Positions 1 to 6,819 of a DNA stretch of 27,643 nucleotides are shown here, piece by piece. This DNA comes from a virus. Position 1 is the stretch's first letter, and each line of letters starts with the position of its first letter. Both the position numbers and the translations under genes were made by a program. The stretch spans positions 1-27,643 of the IMG/VR virus record IMGVR_UViG_3300048999_000170. One strand, written 5' to 3'. The notes under the pieces are model-generated. The model searched no databases. It saw only the letters and a program-made list of their open reading frames with translations, and was not told the DNA's origin.

Positions 1-74
1 CGGCCAGGCGCCCAGGCCTGGACCGGCTCGTCGTCGAAGACCTCGTAGAAGTCGTCACCCTCTTCGCTTTCCAT
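1..74 (-). CDS. partial acidic protein, cut by window edge
   Basis: An ATG at 74 opens a leftward frame that runs off the left edge, so only the first 24 residues are visible. They are very acidic (MESEEGDDFYEVFDDEP). The gene starts 7 bases after the stop of the small gene at 82-252 and continues the leftward late operon below terminase and portal. A scaffold, protease or capsid-related role would fit this position in a tailed phage, but nothing in the visible residues shows it. No strong ribosome binding site is seen, so translation may be coupled to the gene before it. Confidence 0.5.
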   Translation of the reverse strand, partial: MESEEGDDFYEVFDDEPVQAWAPG

Positions 75-81
75 GACGGAA

Positions 82-252
82 TCAGTGGGCGGTATTCGGG
101 TTACGCCCGACCATGCCGGGCGCCTCCTTCGGGTTCGCTCCACCCTGAGGGGTGGGCGAGGCGGGGCCGGCGATGCTCGGCACACCGGCCTGGTCGGGAT
201 CCTTCTCCGCGATGGGAAGCAGGTCGCCCTGGTGCAGCTGTCCGACGTTCAT
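82..252 (-). CDS. small Pro/Gly-rich late protein, function unknown
   Basis: This 56-residue protein starts at ATG 252, preceded by AGGAG at good spacing (reading leftward AAGGAGACCCGGC before the ATG). It begins MNVGQLHQGDLLPIAEKD and then becomes rich in Pro, Gly and Ala (residues 25-50), with no predicted membrane segment or known domain. It lies directly downstream of the portal gene in the leftward late operon. I do not recognise the family; small low-complexity proteins beside portals can be head-assembly accessories, but that is only inference. Confidence rests on the ribosome site and the tight spacing to both neighbours. Confidence 0.6.
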   Translation of the reverse strand: MNVGQLHQGDLLPIAEKDPDQAGVPSIAGPASPTPQGGANPKEAPGMVGRNPNTAH

Positions 253-314
253 GCCGGGTCTCCTTGTGTAGAGGTGGAAAGCCCCGCGAGTCCCTGAGGA
301 CCGCGGGGAGCAAA

Positions 315-2117
315 TCAGTTCACCGGCTTGCGCTTGCTGACCCCGAAGCTCAGCCTCGGGTCACCGGTCGGGCCGGTTCCGGCCAGGGCCATCAGGAGGT
401 TGGACGCTGGTCCACCTCCGACGGGTTGCTGGCCGGGAGGTCCCTGAGGGGGGCCGCCAGGTCCTGCCGGGCCTTCAGGTCCGGGTGGTGCTCCTCCGCC
501 GGCTGCCGGGTCTTGTCCTTGAACTGGTGCTTCCGGTGCGGGTGGAGGTGGTGCGGGAGGGAACGCCTTCTCTACGGCGTCCTCAACAGTGGCGCCCTTC
601 TGGAGGGCCTGGGCGTACGCGCCCAGCTTCATGACGATCTCGGTCGGGTCTCCGCCCTGCATCGCCATCCCGGGGATGGCCTGCGCGAGCGCGGCCATAC
701 TGGCGGCGATCGCGTCGCGGGTGTTCTCGACGTAGATCTTCTTCTGCTCCGCGGTGACATCCAGGTCGAACGGCATCTGCCGCTGGACGGTGTCCCGGGA
801 GAAGACGTTCGAGGTCAGCCCCTGGAGCAGGAACACCAGGGCCCGGTTCGGATCCAGGCCGGCGGTGAGGCCGTAAGACACCGAGCAGGTGTAGTTCCCG
901 GCGATGTCCTTCGACGGCTTGTACTTCATCTCGAAGGGCGCGCCGTCCTGTAGGCCGGCGATGCTCTTCTCGACGTTCGGCCAGAGCTTCTCGTCCATCT
1001 CGAAGCACATCTCGAGGACCATGGTCAGGCCGCTCGCGATCCTGCCCTGCAAGGTCTTGATGCGCCCGTCGCTGCCCGTGAGCAGCGCCTGGACGCCCTT
1101 GCCGGTGATGATGCTGGCGTCGCTCTGTCCGTCCTGCAGCTCGCTATGGCGAGCGCCGGTACGGAGTTCGGACTGGAGGTTCTGCAGCTCGATGAACGGA
1201 GTGTTCGGGACGTCCATCCGGACGCGCCCGATCTTCTCCGGCGAGTCGCTCTGCATCACGGCCTGGTTGCCGACCTCGAACTCGTTCACGTCGCGCGGCA
1301 CCGCCATCGGTGCGTTCGCGACGTCGTCGGCGATCTGCAGCGTCAGGTTGCTGAAGCGAGCGCGGGCGAGCTGGACCCAGATCACGTCGTCGTACGCGCC
1401 ACGGGGGATCTCGCCGGCCTTCGGCCGCTCGACGACCTGGGCGCGGCAGCGCCCGATGAGGTTCGGGACCCGGTCCAACTCGAGTCGGGCTTCCGGGACG
1501 AACAGGATGTCGCCGGTGGCGTCCATGTACCGGACGACCTCGACCTCGAGGGTCGCCTCACCGAGGATCCGAGCAAGCTGGAGAGCGTGCTCGGGGAACT
1601 CCCCCATCAGCTCCTGTACGGACCGACGGAAGCACCGGGCGAACCAGGTGGTCTTGCCCTTGCGGTCGTTCTGGTAGAGCGCACCCAGGGCACTCTCGAC
1701 GTAGATGCAGGGGATCTTCTCGGCGAAGTCAGGCTCGACGGTGTACACCGTGAAGCCGAAGCTCCCGAGATGGTCGCCGGCCAGGTTATTCTGGTCGGAA
1801 AGCTTGGAGCGCATGACGTAGTGGTTGGCGATCTTGGTCCGCTTGTCCGCGGCCTTCCGGGCAACGTCGGTCGCCATGTTCGGGTTAGCGCACGTGAACG
1901 TCGGAAGCGGTGCGATCTGCTCGGCGGCGGCCTGGGCCGCGACGTCGATGAAGTTCGCGATCATCGGCTCGGGGATCTCCTCAGGGAAGAACCCCGGAGC
2001 CACCTGATTCCACCGTCCTTCGCGGATCGCGAGGACGTCGCGGTTCTTCCGCCACCGCTCGGCGAACCTCTGCTTACCCAGCTCGACGGTCCTGAGCGCC
2101 TGCTCCATCGTCGTCAC
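315..2117 (-). CDS. phage portal protein
   Basis: This 600-residue protein would form the dodecameric ring at the capsid vertex through which DNA is packaged and ejected. The length, the mixed alpha/beta body, the long helical stretch after about residue 440 (dense in Ala/Gln/Glu) and the position directly after the large terminase all fit actinophage portal proteins. The C-terminal tail, about residues 520-575, is a low-complexity Pro/Gly/Gln run. The GTG start at 2117 has AGGAGA upstream and overlaps the terminase stop by four bases (GTGA), so the two are translationally coupled. Identity rests on family resemblance and synteny; no catalytic motif is expected in a portal. Confidence 0.85.
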   Translation of the reverse strand: MTTMEQALRTVELGKQRFAERWRKNRDVLAIREGRWNQVAPGFFPEEIPEPMIANFIDVAAQAAAEQIAPLPTFTCANPNMATDVARKAADKRTKIANHYVMRSKLSDQNNLAGDHLGSFGFTVYTVEPDFAEKIPCIYVESALGALYQNDRKGKTTWFARCFRRSVQELMGEFPEHALQLARILGEATLEVEVVRYMDATGDILFVPEARLELDRVPNLIGRCRAQVVERPKAGEIPRGAYDDVIWVQLARARFSNLTLQIADDVANAPMAVPRDVNEFEVGNQAVMQSDSPEKIGRVRMDVPNTPFIELQNLQSELRTGARHSELQDGQSDASIITGKGVQALLTGSDGRIKTLQGRIASGLTMVLEMCFEMDEKLWPNVEKSIAGLQDGAPFEMKYKPSKDIAGNYTCSVSYGLTAGLDPNRALVFLLQGLTSNVFSRDTVQRQMPFDLDVTAEQKKIYVENTRDAIAASMAALAQAIPGMAMQGGDPTEIVMKLGAYAQALQKGATVEDAVEKAFPPAPPPPAPEAPVQGQDPAAGGGAPPGPEGPAGPGGPPQGPPGQQPVGGGPASNLLMALAGTGPTGDPRLSFGVSKRKPVN

Positions 2118-4090
2118 GAGGTTCTCCTGTACTGCTGAAGGTCAACGACCGTGGCCCTCGCGCGGTCGCGCGGGGAGGCCATGCGGCTGTACTTGCGGGG
2201 CCGCTGAACGGCCTGGGTGCCCTTGACGTAGTCGCGGCACCCGATCTCGAAGAACCAAAGCGCCATCACCATGTCGATGGGGGTCTTCTTGGGGTCGGTG
2301 TCTGGTGTCCAGATGCCCAGCTGGGCAACGAGAGTCTGGATGTCGCCGTCGTGGCGAGGTAGTTCGAGCAGTGGGGGGAGGATCTCCTTCTGGAGTCCGT
2401 CCTCCTGGAGCTCGTAGATCCCGAACAGCGGGGACATACTGCCCACCCCGAAGCTGACGTCGTGCTTGTTCTTGCCGGTGTAGTGCCCGGTGAGCCGGAC
2501 ACCCCGGGAGGCGAGCCATTGGTTCAGCTCGAAGTCCTGCGTGAACATCGTCAGGAGGCCGGTCTTCTCGATCCGCCACTCCTGAACCGAGAACTCGTTC
2601 GTGATCGCCTTCAGCTGGTCCTTCAGCCCCTCGGGGGTCGGGTGCTTCACGTTCCAGGCGTCGTACAAGAACCGCTTGCCGGAGAACTTGTCCACGGCGC
2701 CGACGGTGAAGGCCGCGGCGCCGGTGGTCGCCGGGTCCAGAGACCCGATGACGTACAGGCCGGCCGGCACAGAGGCGAGACCGCCGTCCTTGCCGCGCCG
2801 GCGGGCCTTGTTCGTGGCGTTCGTCAGTGCGTGCTGAGGGAAGGCGGCGACGCCCTGGATGTCCAGCTGCATGTACGCCTGGGCCCAGACGTCGACGTCC
2901 GTACCTTCGCGCACCAGCGCGAGGTGTTTGCCGTCGAAACGGGGGAACGTCCCGTCTCCGTTCCCGTGCTCGCACTCGAAGGTGCCGCACGGACAGGGGT
3001 CGTCGAGCGTCCACCAGGAAGTGGTCGCTTCCGGCCACAACGTGACCCAGTTCTCTGGGTCCGGGTCATCCTCCAGGAGGACGGGCTGGGAGAGGTAGGT
3101 CCAGGGAGTTCTACCGCTCTGGAAGTTGTCGCCCTTCCGGAGCTGGGAGTACAGGTCACCGGGCGCGATGCGCGTCCCGATGACGATGATCCGGCCGGAC
3201 AGGCCGGGCCGGCTGGCGATATCCAGCGTCAGCCAGCGGAGTTGCTTCTTCCACTCCTGGGCGTTCTCGGTGTCGACGACGTCATCAGCCAGGACGAGGT
3301 CGAGGCGCTTGCCGTAGACGTGGCTACCGAGGCCGAGGGCCTGGATCGTCGGGTCCTTGTCGGCTGCGTCCCTGTCGGCCGCCGCCAGGCGGATCCGGCT
3401 CGAGGACCACTCGTCAGAGGTGGCCTCGAAGCCACCCTCCGGGGCGAAGTCCCGGATCAGGTCGATGTGGTCCGGGTGGGTCAGCTGGGACTTGACACCG
3501 GAGAGCATGTCCTTCGCCATGTCCGCACCCTTGGAGATCAGGGCGATCTTGATGGCTGGGTTCACGCAGATCCGGTAGGTCGCGTAGTCGATCGTCAGGG
3601 TCGTCGTCTTGCCGTGGTTTGGCGGGACGTTCACGACCAGACGGGTCGCGGAGTGCTTCTCGTACGTCTGCGCGGGGTGGAGATCCGAGGGGTCGCGCCC
3701 CTCTAGGATGTCGATCCACTGCTGCTGGTGGGGGTAGACCGGCCGGCCGAGGTACTTCATCCGCCAGGCCGCGAACCCCATGGCTCGAGCGGCGGTGCGG
3801 TTCTCATCCCGGCTCGTCGTGGAGACCTTTCGGGTCGCCATGACGGCGTCAGCCTTCCCGCGGAAGACCTCGTCGTTCTTGCGCCAGTACTCGTACGTCT
3901 TCCGGGACCGCTCGACGCGGTCGCACGCAGCGTCGATGTTGTAGCCCGAAGAGATGTAGTCGAGGAAGGCGAGCTTCGCCTGGACGGCGGTGAACTTCTT
4001 GCCGCCGGCGGACACCCCACCGCGGGACCGCGGGGGCTTCTTCGGGTTCGTCCCTGACCCTCCGGGGGCCGGGACGTAGCGCTTCACCAC
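2114..4090 (-). CDS. terL: terminase large subunit with N-terminal HTH-like segment
   Basis: This is the packaging motor: an ATPase that translocates DNA plus an RNase H-fold nuclease that cuts concatemers. The 658-residue protein shows a Walker A-type loop VPPNHGKTT (155-163), Walker B LDLVLADD (263-270), a coupling motif IGTR (304-307) and nuclease acidic residues at D452 (SLDPA), E508 and D607 (DMVMALWF). Residues 37-80 look like a helix-turn-helix segment (AFLDYISSGYNIDAACDRV), which could supply the DNA recognition normally given by a small terminase; no separate small subunit is seen. Two tandem GTG codons follow AGGAGG: the first (4090) is only about 4 bases away, the second (4087) is better spaced and may be the true start. 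Confidence 0.93.
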   Translation of the reverse strand: MVKRYVPAPGGSGTNPKKPPRSRGGVSAGGKKFTAVQAKLAFLDYISSGYNIDAACDRVERSRKTYEYWRKNDEVFRGKADAVMATRKVSTTSRDENRTAARAMGFAAWRMKYLGRPVYPHQQQWIDILEGRDPSDLHPAQTYEKHSATRLVVNVPPNHGKTTTLTIDYATYRICVNPAIKIALISKGADMAKDMLSGVKSQLTHPDHIDLIRDFAPEGGFEATSDEWSSSRIRLAAADRDAADKDPTIQALGLGSHVYGKRLDLVLADDVVDTENAQEWKKQLRWLTLDIASRPGLSGRIIVIGTRIAPGDLYSQLRKGDNFQSGRTPWTYLSQPVLLEDDPDPENWVTLWPEATTSWWTLDDPCPCGTFECEHGNGDGTFPRFDGKHLALVREGTDVDVWAQAYMQLDIQGVAAFPQHALTNATNKARRRGKDGGLASVPAGLYVIGSLDPATTGAAAFTVGAVDKFSGKRFLYDAWNVKHPTPEGLKDQLKAITNEFSVQEWRIEKTGLLTMFTQDFELNQWLASRGVRLTGHYTGKNKHDVSFGVGSMSPLFGIYELQEDGLQKEILPPLLELPRHDGDIQTLVAQLGIWTPDTDPKKTPIDMVMALWFFEIGCRDYVKGTQAVQRPRKYSRMASPRDRARATVVDLQQYRRTS

Positions 4091-4147
4091 GCGCCCTCCT
4101 GGGGGCCGAGTTCGGGGGTGGGTACCGGGACCCCATCAGGGGCTCCC

Positions 4148-4208
4148 GTTCAGGAATCAGGGCAGTTCAGGAATCCTGAGCGGATAGACAGCTCGGAATG
4201 AGCGGATA
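4148..4208. repeat. two pairs of short direct repeats upstream of terminase
   Basis: GTTCAGGAATC occurs at 4148-4158 and 4165-4175, and TGAGCGGATA at 4177-4186 and 4199-4208. Repeat starts are 17 and 22 bases apart. They lie 58-118 bases upstream of the terminase start, where a late-gene activator or terminase recognition complex could bind. No good -35/-10 pair was found on the leftward strand here, which would fit activator-dependent late transcription. This is direct sequence observation with an inferred role. Confidence 0.5.
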
Positions 4209-4218
4209 CCCCGCTCGT

Positions 4219-4343
4219 CGGAGAATTCGAAATTCTCCGGAAGGGTCTTCTATAAGGATTCGACCTCTAGGTCGAATCCACGGAGCCGGTTAGAACCGGC
4301 TCCTTAGTTCAGTGAAGGGAACGACCTAAAGTCGTTTCCCTTC
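4219..4343. other. array of four stem-loops (array 1)
   Basis: Four consecutive hairpins are packed into 125 bases. H1 is 4219-4239, 9-bp stem and 3-base loop CGA. H2 is 4256-4279, perfect 10-bp stem, loop TCTA. H3 is 4282-4303, perfect 9-bp stem, loop TAGA. H4 is 4314-4343, 12-bp stem with one bulged T, loop CTAAA. The stem sequences differ from each other, so this is not a repeat array; what is conserved is the shape. None is followed by a T-run on either strand, so they do not look like ordinary terminators. A structured RNA, RNA-processing sites or DNA cruciform sites are possible. A second array of the same style lies at 25422-25566. Confidence 0.6.
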
Positions 4344-4357
4344 AGGTTCTTGTCTGT

Positions 4358-4411
4358 CTCGCTCACTCAGCTCGCTCGGCCCTCGAGGGCCTCGCTCACT
4401 TCGTTCGCTCG
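4358..4411. repeat. imperfect direct repeats flanking a 14-bp palindrome
   Basis: CTCGCTCACT-type 21-base units at 4358-4378 and 4391-4411 (four mismatches) flank the perfect palindrome GGCCCTCGAGGGCC at 4378-4391. A related GC-rich stretch lies near 4990-5030. Such CGCTCACTTCGTTCGCTCG runs occur in non-coding DNA of high-GC genomes. The role is unknown: replication origin, packaging site or transcription terminator are all possible. Confidence 0.45.
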
Positions 4412-4440
4412 ACGCGCGAACGCGCTCTCACTTGTATAAG

Positions 4441-4599
4441 GGGGGTGATGGGGCACCCCCATTCCACGCCGGGACGCGGAATCAGGGTCCCGGCAGCAGT
4501 CAGAGCCACCTGATGTGGCCTCTGACCTGCAAGGTCTTCCAGATGTAACAACTTCATCACAGTATCCGTCAAGGGGTTGCTATCTCACCCCTTGGACGG
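4441..4599. other. further stem-loops in the terminase-early intergenic region
   Basis: Three more hairpins extend array 1. One is at 4441-4460 (GGGGGTG paired with CACCCCC, 6-base loop). One is at 4499-4526 (11-bp stem with one bulged C, loop CTGAT). One is at 4566-4599 (12-bp stem with one bulged G, 9-base loop). The third overlaps a promoter-like sequence whose -10 starts at its last base pair. A smaller hairpin, GCGCCCC-CTA-GGGGCGC, lies near 4670. None has a T-run. Confidence 0.5.
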
Positions 4600-4605
4600 T
4601 ATAAG
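4577..4605 (+). promoter_or_regulatory. weak rightward promoter candidate
   Basis: TTGCTA (4577-4582) and TATAAG (4600-4605) are separated by 17 bases, a plausible sigma-70-type promoter. The -35 lies within the loop of the 4566-4599 hairpin. Two other TATAAG boxes, at 4251 and 4435, have poorer -35 partners. No gene starts for over 900 bases downstream, so any transcript would begin as untranslated RNA. Confidence 0.3.
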
Positions 4606-5113
4606 TCCTACCCTTGCCGGGCCATTAGGGCCGGCGCTCAGACCCCGGAGGGGGCTGCCGGCCACTGCGCCCCCTAGGGGCGCTTCCCCCGTAGGACGAG
4701 CCTGGGGATTATCCAAATAATGCCGAGGTGAGTCAATGTGTTTCACGGCGGAGCCGTTAAACATCCGGGTCAAGCGCACGCGTGCGCGCGACCATTGCCC
4801 GCGCGTGCGTGAGCACGCGGGCGCGGTGAACTAGTGCACCTCCGGTGTGCGTGTTCACCCGAAATCAGCGGTGGCTGGGTGTGCTTGCACCCCACCACCA
4901 TGGGCTCGAGCCCCTGTATGTGCGTGCGTACGTGGACCGATGTACCACCAGGGACACGTACCCGGCTCGGCTCATGCCTCCCCCACTCCCTCCTAGTGGG
5001 GTCGCTCGCTGCGAGCGCTCCGCTCGCTCCCCCACCACTCCGGCACTGCTGTGCCACTGGGTGCTCTGGGGCACCGTGGCACGGATATGCCAAGACGAAC
5101 CCACGATCCGGTG

Positions 5114-5141
5114 TTGACACTGGAGATCTCCGGAGTAACGT
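5114..5141 (+). promoter_or_regulatory. early rightward promoter with embedded operator
   Basis: TTGACA (5114-5119) is a perfect -35 and TAACGT (5136-5141) an acceptable -10, with a 16-base spacer containing the palindrome GGAGATCTCC. TGACACTG at 5115-5122 overlaps the -35, and its inverted partner CGGTGTCA lies at 5145-5152, just past the -10. The stretch 5122-5142 recurs with two mismatches, on the other strand, at the leftward replication promoter (25334-25354). It is the best promoter for the early rightward genes from 5525, and the operator-like halves suggest control by the phage repressor. Confidence 0.65.
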
Positions 5142-5474
5142 TCTCGGTGTCAGGCCAGCCGGGAGGCAGTCCAGACAGGGAGGGTCCGGGGCTCGCAGTA
5201 CGAGCCAAGATCGGGCGTCCGGGGCGGAGCCCCGGGGGGCGCAGCGGATGCGGCCGGACCTTCCAGTCGGACAACCGAATAGCTCGACCTCGCTTGGACA
5301 CGAACTCAGCCGCCCTGATGGCCCTGAACCCCGATCAGCGAGTAGTCACCTAGGACATGGCGCGAGCGGCCCGGCAAGACGGGGCTGCGACGAGTGGGCA
5401 CAGGTAGGTGACCGTTCGCCCTACACGAGCACCTGAGTGCTCATGAGGGGCTAGAACCCTATGCAGTGCGATGG

Positions 5475-5505
5475 GGGACGGGCTGTCAGAGACCCCGTCC
5501 CTTTT
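5475..5505 (+). terminator. terminator-like hairpin (attenuator) in the early leader
   Basis: GGGACGGG (5475-5482) pairs with CCCGTCCC (5494-5501) and is followed by TTTT (5502-5505), a classical intrinsic terminator shape. It lies between the early promoter and the first early gene, whose start is 20 bases later. The gene's GGGGAG ribosome site follows immediately. Either it ends an upstream transcript or it is an attenuator that must be read through. Confidence 0.55.
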
Positions 5506-5524
5506 CGTCTGAGAGGGGAGCAAC

Positions 5525-5857
5525 ATGAGCAAGATTCAAGCTACGCCGGACTGGAACCTGTCATCCGAAGAGATGCTGACCCAGATCGATCTGAGCCGGT
5601 TCAACGGCGACACGATCTCGGATGGCGCAGCCGTCCGGGTCGCATCCTGGTACCAGTCCCCGGGCACCGTAGGGCACGTCCTGGCGAGCCTGGCCAGCGG
5701 CCAGCCGGTCGAGCGTGCCGAGCTGTTCGACGACCTCAGCCGGACGCTGGCCGAGGTCCGGGCGAACGTCCTGGAGAGTGACGCGGATCGCGTCTTCAAT
5801 CTGCAGGCTCTGCAGGCGTTGGTTCTCTGGGCGCTCGACGCGCCGGAGGTGGACTGA
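5525..5857 (+). CDS. early protein, unknown, first gene of the rightward operon
   Basis: This is a 110-residue acidic soluble protein, ATG at 5525 with GGGGAG upstream. It is mostly helical by appearance (residues 55-105 carry Leu/Ala heptad-like spacing), with no cysteine cluster, signal peptide or membrane segment. I do not recognise a family. It opens the early rightward operon behind a long leader and a terminator-like hairpin, and the next gene starts one base after its stop. First genes of phage early operons often act on the host, but nothing here proves that. Confidence 0.8.
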   Translation: MSKIQATPDWNLSSEEMLTQIDLSRFNGDTISDGAAVRVASWYQSPGTVGHVLASLASGQPVERAELFDDLSRTLAEVRANVLESDADRVFNLQALQALVLWALDAPEVD

Positions 5858-5858
5858 G

Positions 5859-5993
5859 ATGTTCACGTACGTCAGGTACGAACGACTCCACCGAGCCCGC
5901 TACCAGGCTTGCGCGGAGGGCAATTACGACAGGGCTACGGCCATCGGTTGCGCCATGTACCGCCTGGAGCAAGAAGCGGGGTGGGCGCTGTGA
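5859..5993 (+). CDS. small helical protein, unknown
   Basis: This 44-residue protein starts at ATG 5859, one base after the stop of the preceding gene, in a GAGATG context. It is rich in Arg, Tyr and Ala (RYERLHRARYQACAEGNYD) and looks like a short helical hairpin. It has two cysteines that do not form a metal-binding pattern. Its stop overlaps the next start by four bases (GTGA). Function unknown; tight coupling on both sides supports it being real. Confidence 0.65.
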   Translation: MFTYVRYERLHRARYQACAEGNYDRATAIGCAMYRLEQEAGWAL

Positions 5994-6082
5994 GCGGGGA
6001 GCTGATCGCCGCTCTGTCGGTGCTCTGGGGATCCCTCGTGATCCCGTTCACCGTGATCTGGATTGCCACCAAAGGAAGCTGA
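5990..6082 (+). CDS. 30-residue membrane peptide
   Basis: A GTG at 5990, overlapping the previous stop, opens a 30-residue frame with one clear membrane segment (LIAALSVLWGSLVIPFTVIW, residues 5-24) and a short polar tail ending TKGS. It is one of several tiny one-pass membrane peptides in this early region. It is followed by a strong hairpin at 6084-6113, so it may end a subunit of the operon. Function unknown. Confidence 0.6.
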   Translation: MSGELIAALSVLWGSLVIPFTVIWIATKGS

Positions 6083-6083
6083 G

Positions 6084-6130
6084 CACCGGGGGCCCTTGCG
6101 GGCCCCCTCGGTGTCTCTGGAGTCAGAGAC
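6084..6130 (+). terminator. two tandem hairpins after the first early gene cluster
   Basis: GGGGGCCC pairs with GGGCCCCC (6088-6095 and 6100-6107, loop TTGC), extended by CACC/GGTG beyond a two-base bulge. It is followed by GTCTCTG-GAGT-CAGAGAC (6113-6130). Neither has a T-run, so this may be a weak terminator, a pause site or an RNA-processing signal between gene clusters. Confidence 0.45.
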
Positions 6131-6167
6131 CAGCTCTGACCCTTGAGTATCCGAGGGGACAACCGAG

Positions 6168-6368
6168 ATGCGCGATTTCATCCGCAAGTTTCGATCCGCT
6201 AGCACCACTGCCCGCCTGTTCTCACTGGGCGGGAAGGTGCACATCACCAAGCTCCACATCTACGGCATCACGGCCGGGGGCTTGACCTTCCTGGACTTCT
6301 CGGAAGGACACCACTTGTACGGCACGTTGGTGTTCGTCCTGGCAGCCCTGGACATGCTCGACGACTGA
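6168..6368 (+). CDS. small protein with one hydrophobic segment, unknown
   Basis: This 66-residue protein starts at ATG 6168, with GAGGGG about 9 bases upstream. The N-terminus is basic (RDFIRKFRSASTTARLF) and residues about 47-62 are hydrophobic (LYGTLVFVLAALDML), so it may be a weakly anchored or amphipathic membrane protein. No known domain is recognised. It stands alone between the hairpins at 6084-6130 and the next gene at 6491. Confidence 0.6.
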   Translation: MRDFIRKFRSASTTARLFSLGGKVHITKLHIYGITAGGLTFLDFSEGHHLYGTLVFVLAALDMLDD

Positions 6369-6410
6369 GCCATGAGCACCATGTGACTCTGAGAACCTTG
6401 AGATCGCAGT

Positions 6411-6418
6411 CAGTGTCA
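6411..6418 (-). promoter_or_regulatory. operator-like motif TGACACTG
   Basis: CAGTGTCA on the plus strand (TGACACTG on the minus) lies in the gap between the genes at 6168-6368 and 6491-6595. It matches the octamer found at the early, replication, repressor and integrase promoters. It lacks the GGAGA extension, so it is a weaker candidate. Confidence 0.35.
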
Positions 6419-6441
6419 CGGCGCCCCGGGAAGGGGGCTCC

Positions 6442-6459
6442 GTGGCCCTGCTCGGCCAC
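6442..6459 (+). other. GGCC-stem hairpin before a start codon
   Basis: GTGGCC pairs with GGCCAC around a six-base loop. It lies 31 bases upstream of the ATG at 6491. Similar GGCC/GGCC hairpins precede the starts at 7074, 7757 and 8948 by 26-32 bases. Confidence 0.5.
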
Positions 6460-6490
6460 CTCAGGCCGCTAGTCGAAGGAGTGAGATCAG

Positions 6491-6595
6491 ATGACTCTGT
6501 TGGTGCAGTACTGGCCGCACCTGATTGTGGTCGGGACCCCGCTGGTCACCGGCGCGGTCTCCAGCCTCGTGCACTACCGCCGAGGCGACTTGTGA
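6491..6595 (+). CDS. 34-residue membrane peptide
   Basis: ATG 6491 follows AAGGAG at about 9 bases. The peptide is mostly one membrane segment (LIVVGTPLVTGAVSSLV, residues 11-27) with a basic tail (HYRRGDL), predicting an N-out, C-in one-pass topology. The stop overlaps the GTG of the next gene by three bases. I do not recognise a family; with the peptides at 5990 and 10687 it forms a set of tiny membrane proteins in the early operon. Confidence 0.6.
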   Translation: MTLLVQYWPHLIVVGTPLVTGAVSSLVHYRRGDL

Positions 6596-6819
6596 ACGCC
6601 GTGGGCGACACGATCACCGTGGAGCACCGCGACGGGAGCTTTCACGTCTCGGACGACAACGGTGCTCAGAGCATCCCGGACGGCGGGAACCCTGCTGGGT
6701 ACGCCCCGTCCGCCGCGATCTACCTCGGCCTGACGGCCCTGGACTTCCGCCGCGCGTACCGCGTCCTCGATTCGACGATGGAACCTCACCCGAGCCTGAC
6801 CTTCGGGCCCCGCTCATGA
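6592..6819 (+). CDS. small early protein, unknown
   Basis: This 75-residue protein starts at GTG 6592, overlapping the previous stop. The first 35 residues look like a small beta-sheet unit (GDTITVEHRDGSFHVSDDNG), followed by a helix with many Tyr/Ala/Arg residues (IYLGLTALDFRRAYRVLDS). No cysteines and no membrane segment. The stop overlaps the next ATG (ATGA). Family not recognised; coding character and coupling on both sides support it. Confidence 0.65.
   Translation: MNAVGDTITVEHRDGSFHVSDDNGAQSIPDGGNPAGYAPSAAIYLGLTALDFRRAYRVLDSTMEPHPSLTFGPRS

Larger units (their letters stand above)
4091..5524. other. 1.4-kb non-coding control region, candidate cos and leader
   Basis: No frame here has codon use, a ribosome site and a length that convince me. 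From left to right the region holds paired direct repeats (4148-4208), a run of stem-loops (4219-4343 and 4441-4599), imperfect CGCTCACT-type repeats around a GC palindrome (4358-4411), further palindromes (GCGCACGCGTGCGC at 4774-4787, GGGCTCGAGCCC at 4902-4913), a promoter (5114-5141) and a leader of about 380 bases ending in a terminator-like hairpin before 5525. It separates leftward late genes from rightward early genes, and cos sites of tailed phages often lie just upstream of terminase, so a cos site here is plausible but not shown. Confidence 0.7.

Noticed and set aside
101-313. Leftward 70-codon frame downstream of portal
   Set aside because: It overlaps the better-supported gene at 82-252, which has AGGAG at the right distance; this frame has shadow-like Arg/Pro composition.
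2462-3706. Long rightward open frame (414 codons) opposite the terminase gene
   Set aside because: It is the antisense shadow of a well-supported terminase; such frames are common in high-GC DNA, and its protein is rich in Val/Arg/Gly/Leu with no motif.
4256-4279. tRNA-like T-arm (GGTCGAATCC)
   Set aside because: It is one arm of a perfect hairpin; no anticodon or acceptor stem can be built around it.
4834-5436. 200-codon rightward frame in the intergenic region
   Set aside because: No ribosome site; composition is Ser/Arg/Gly/Pro-rich without structure, and it runs across the promoter at 5114 and several palindromes.
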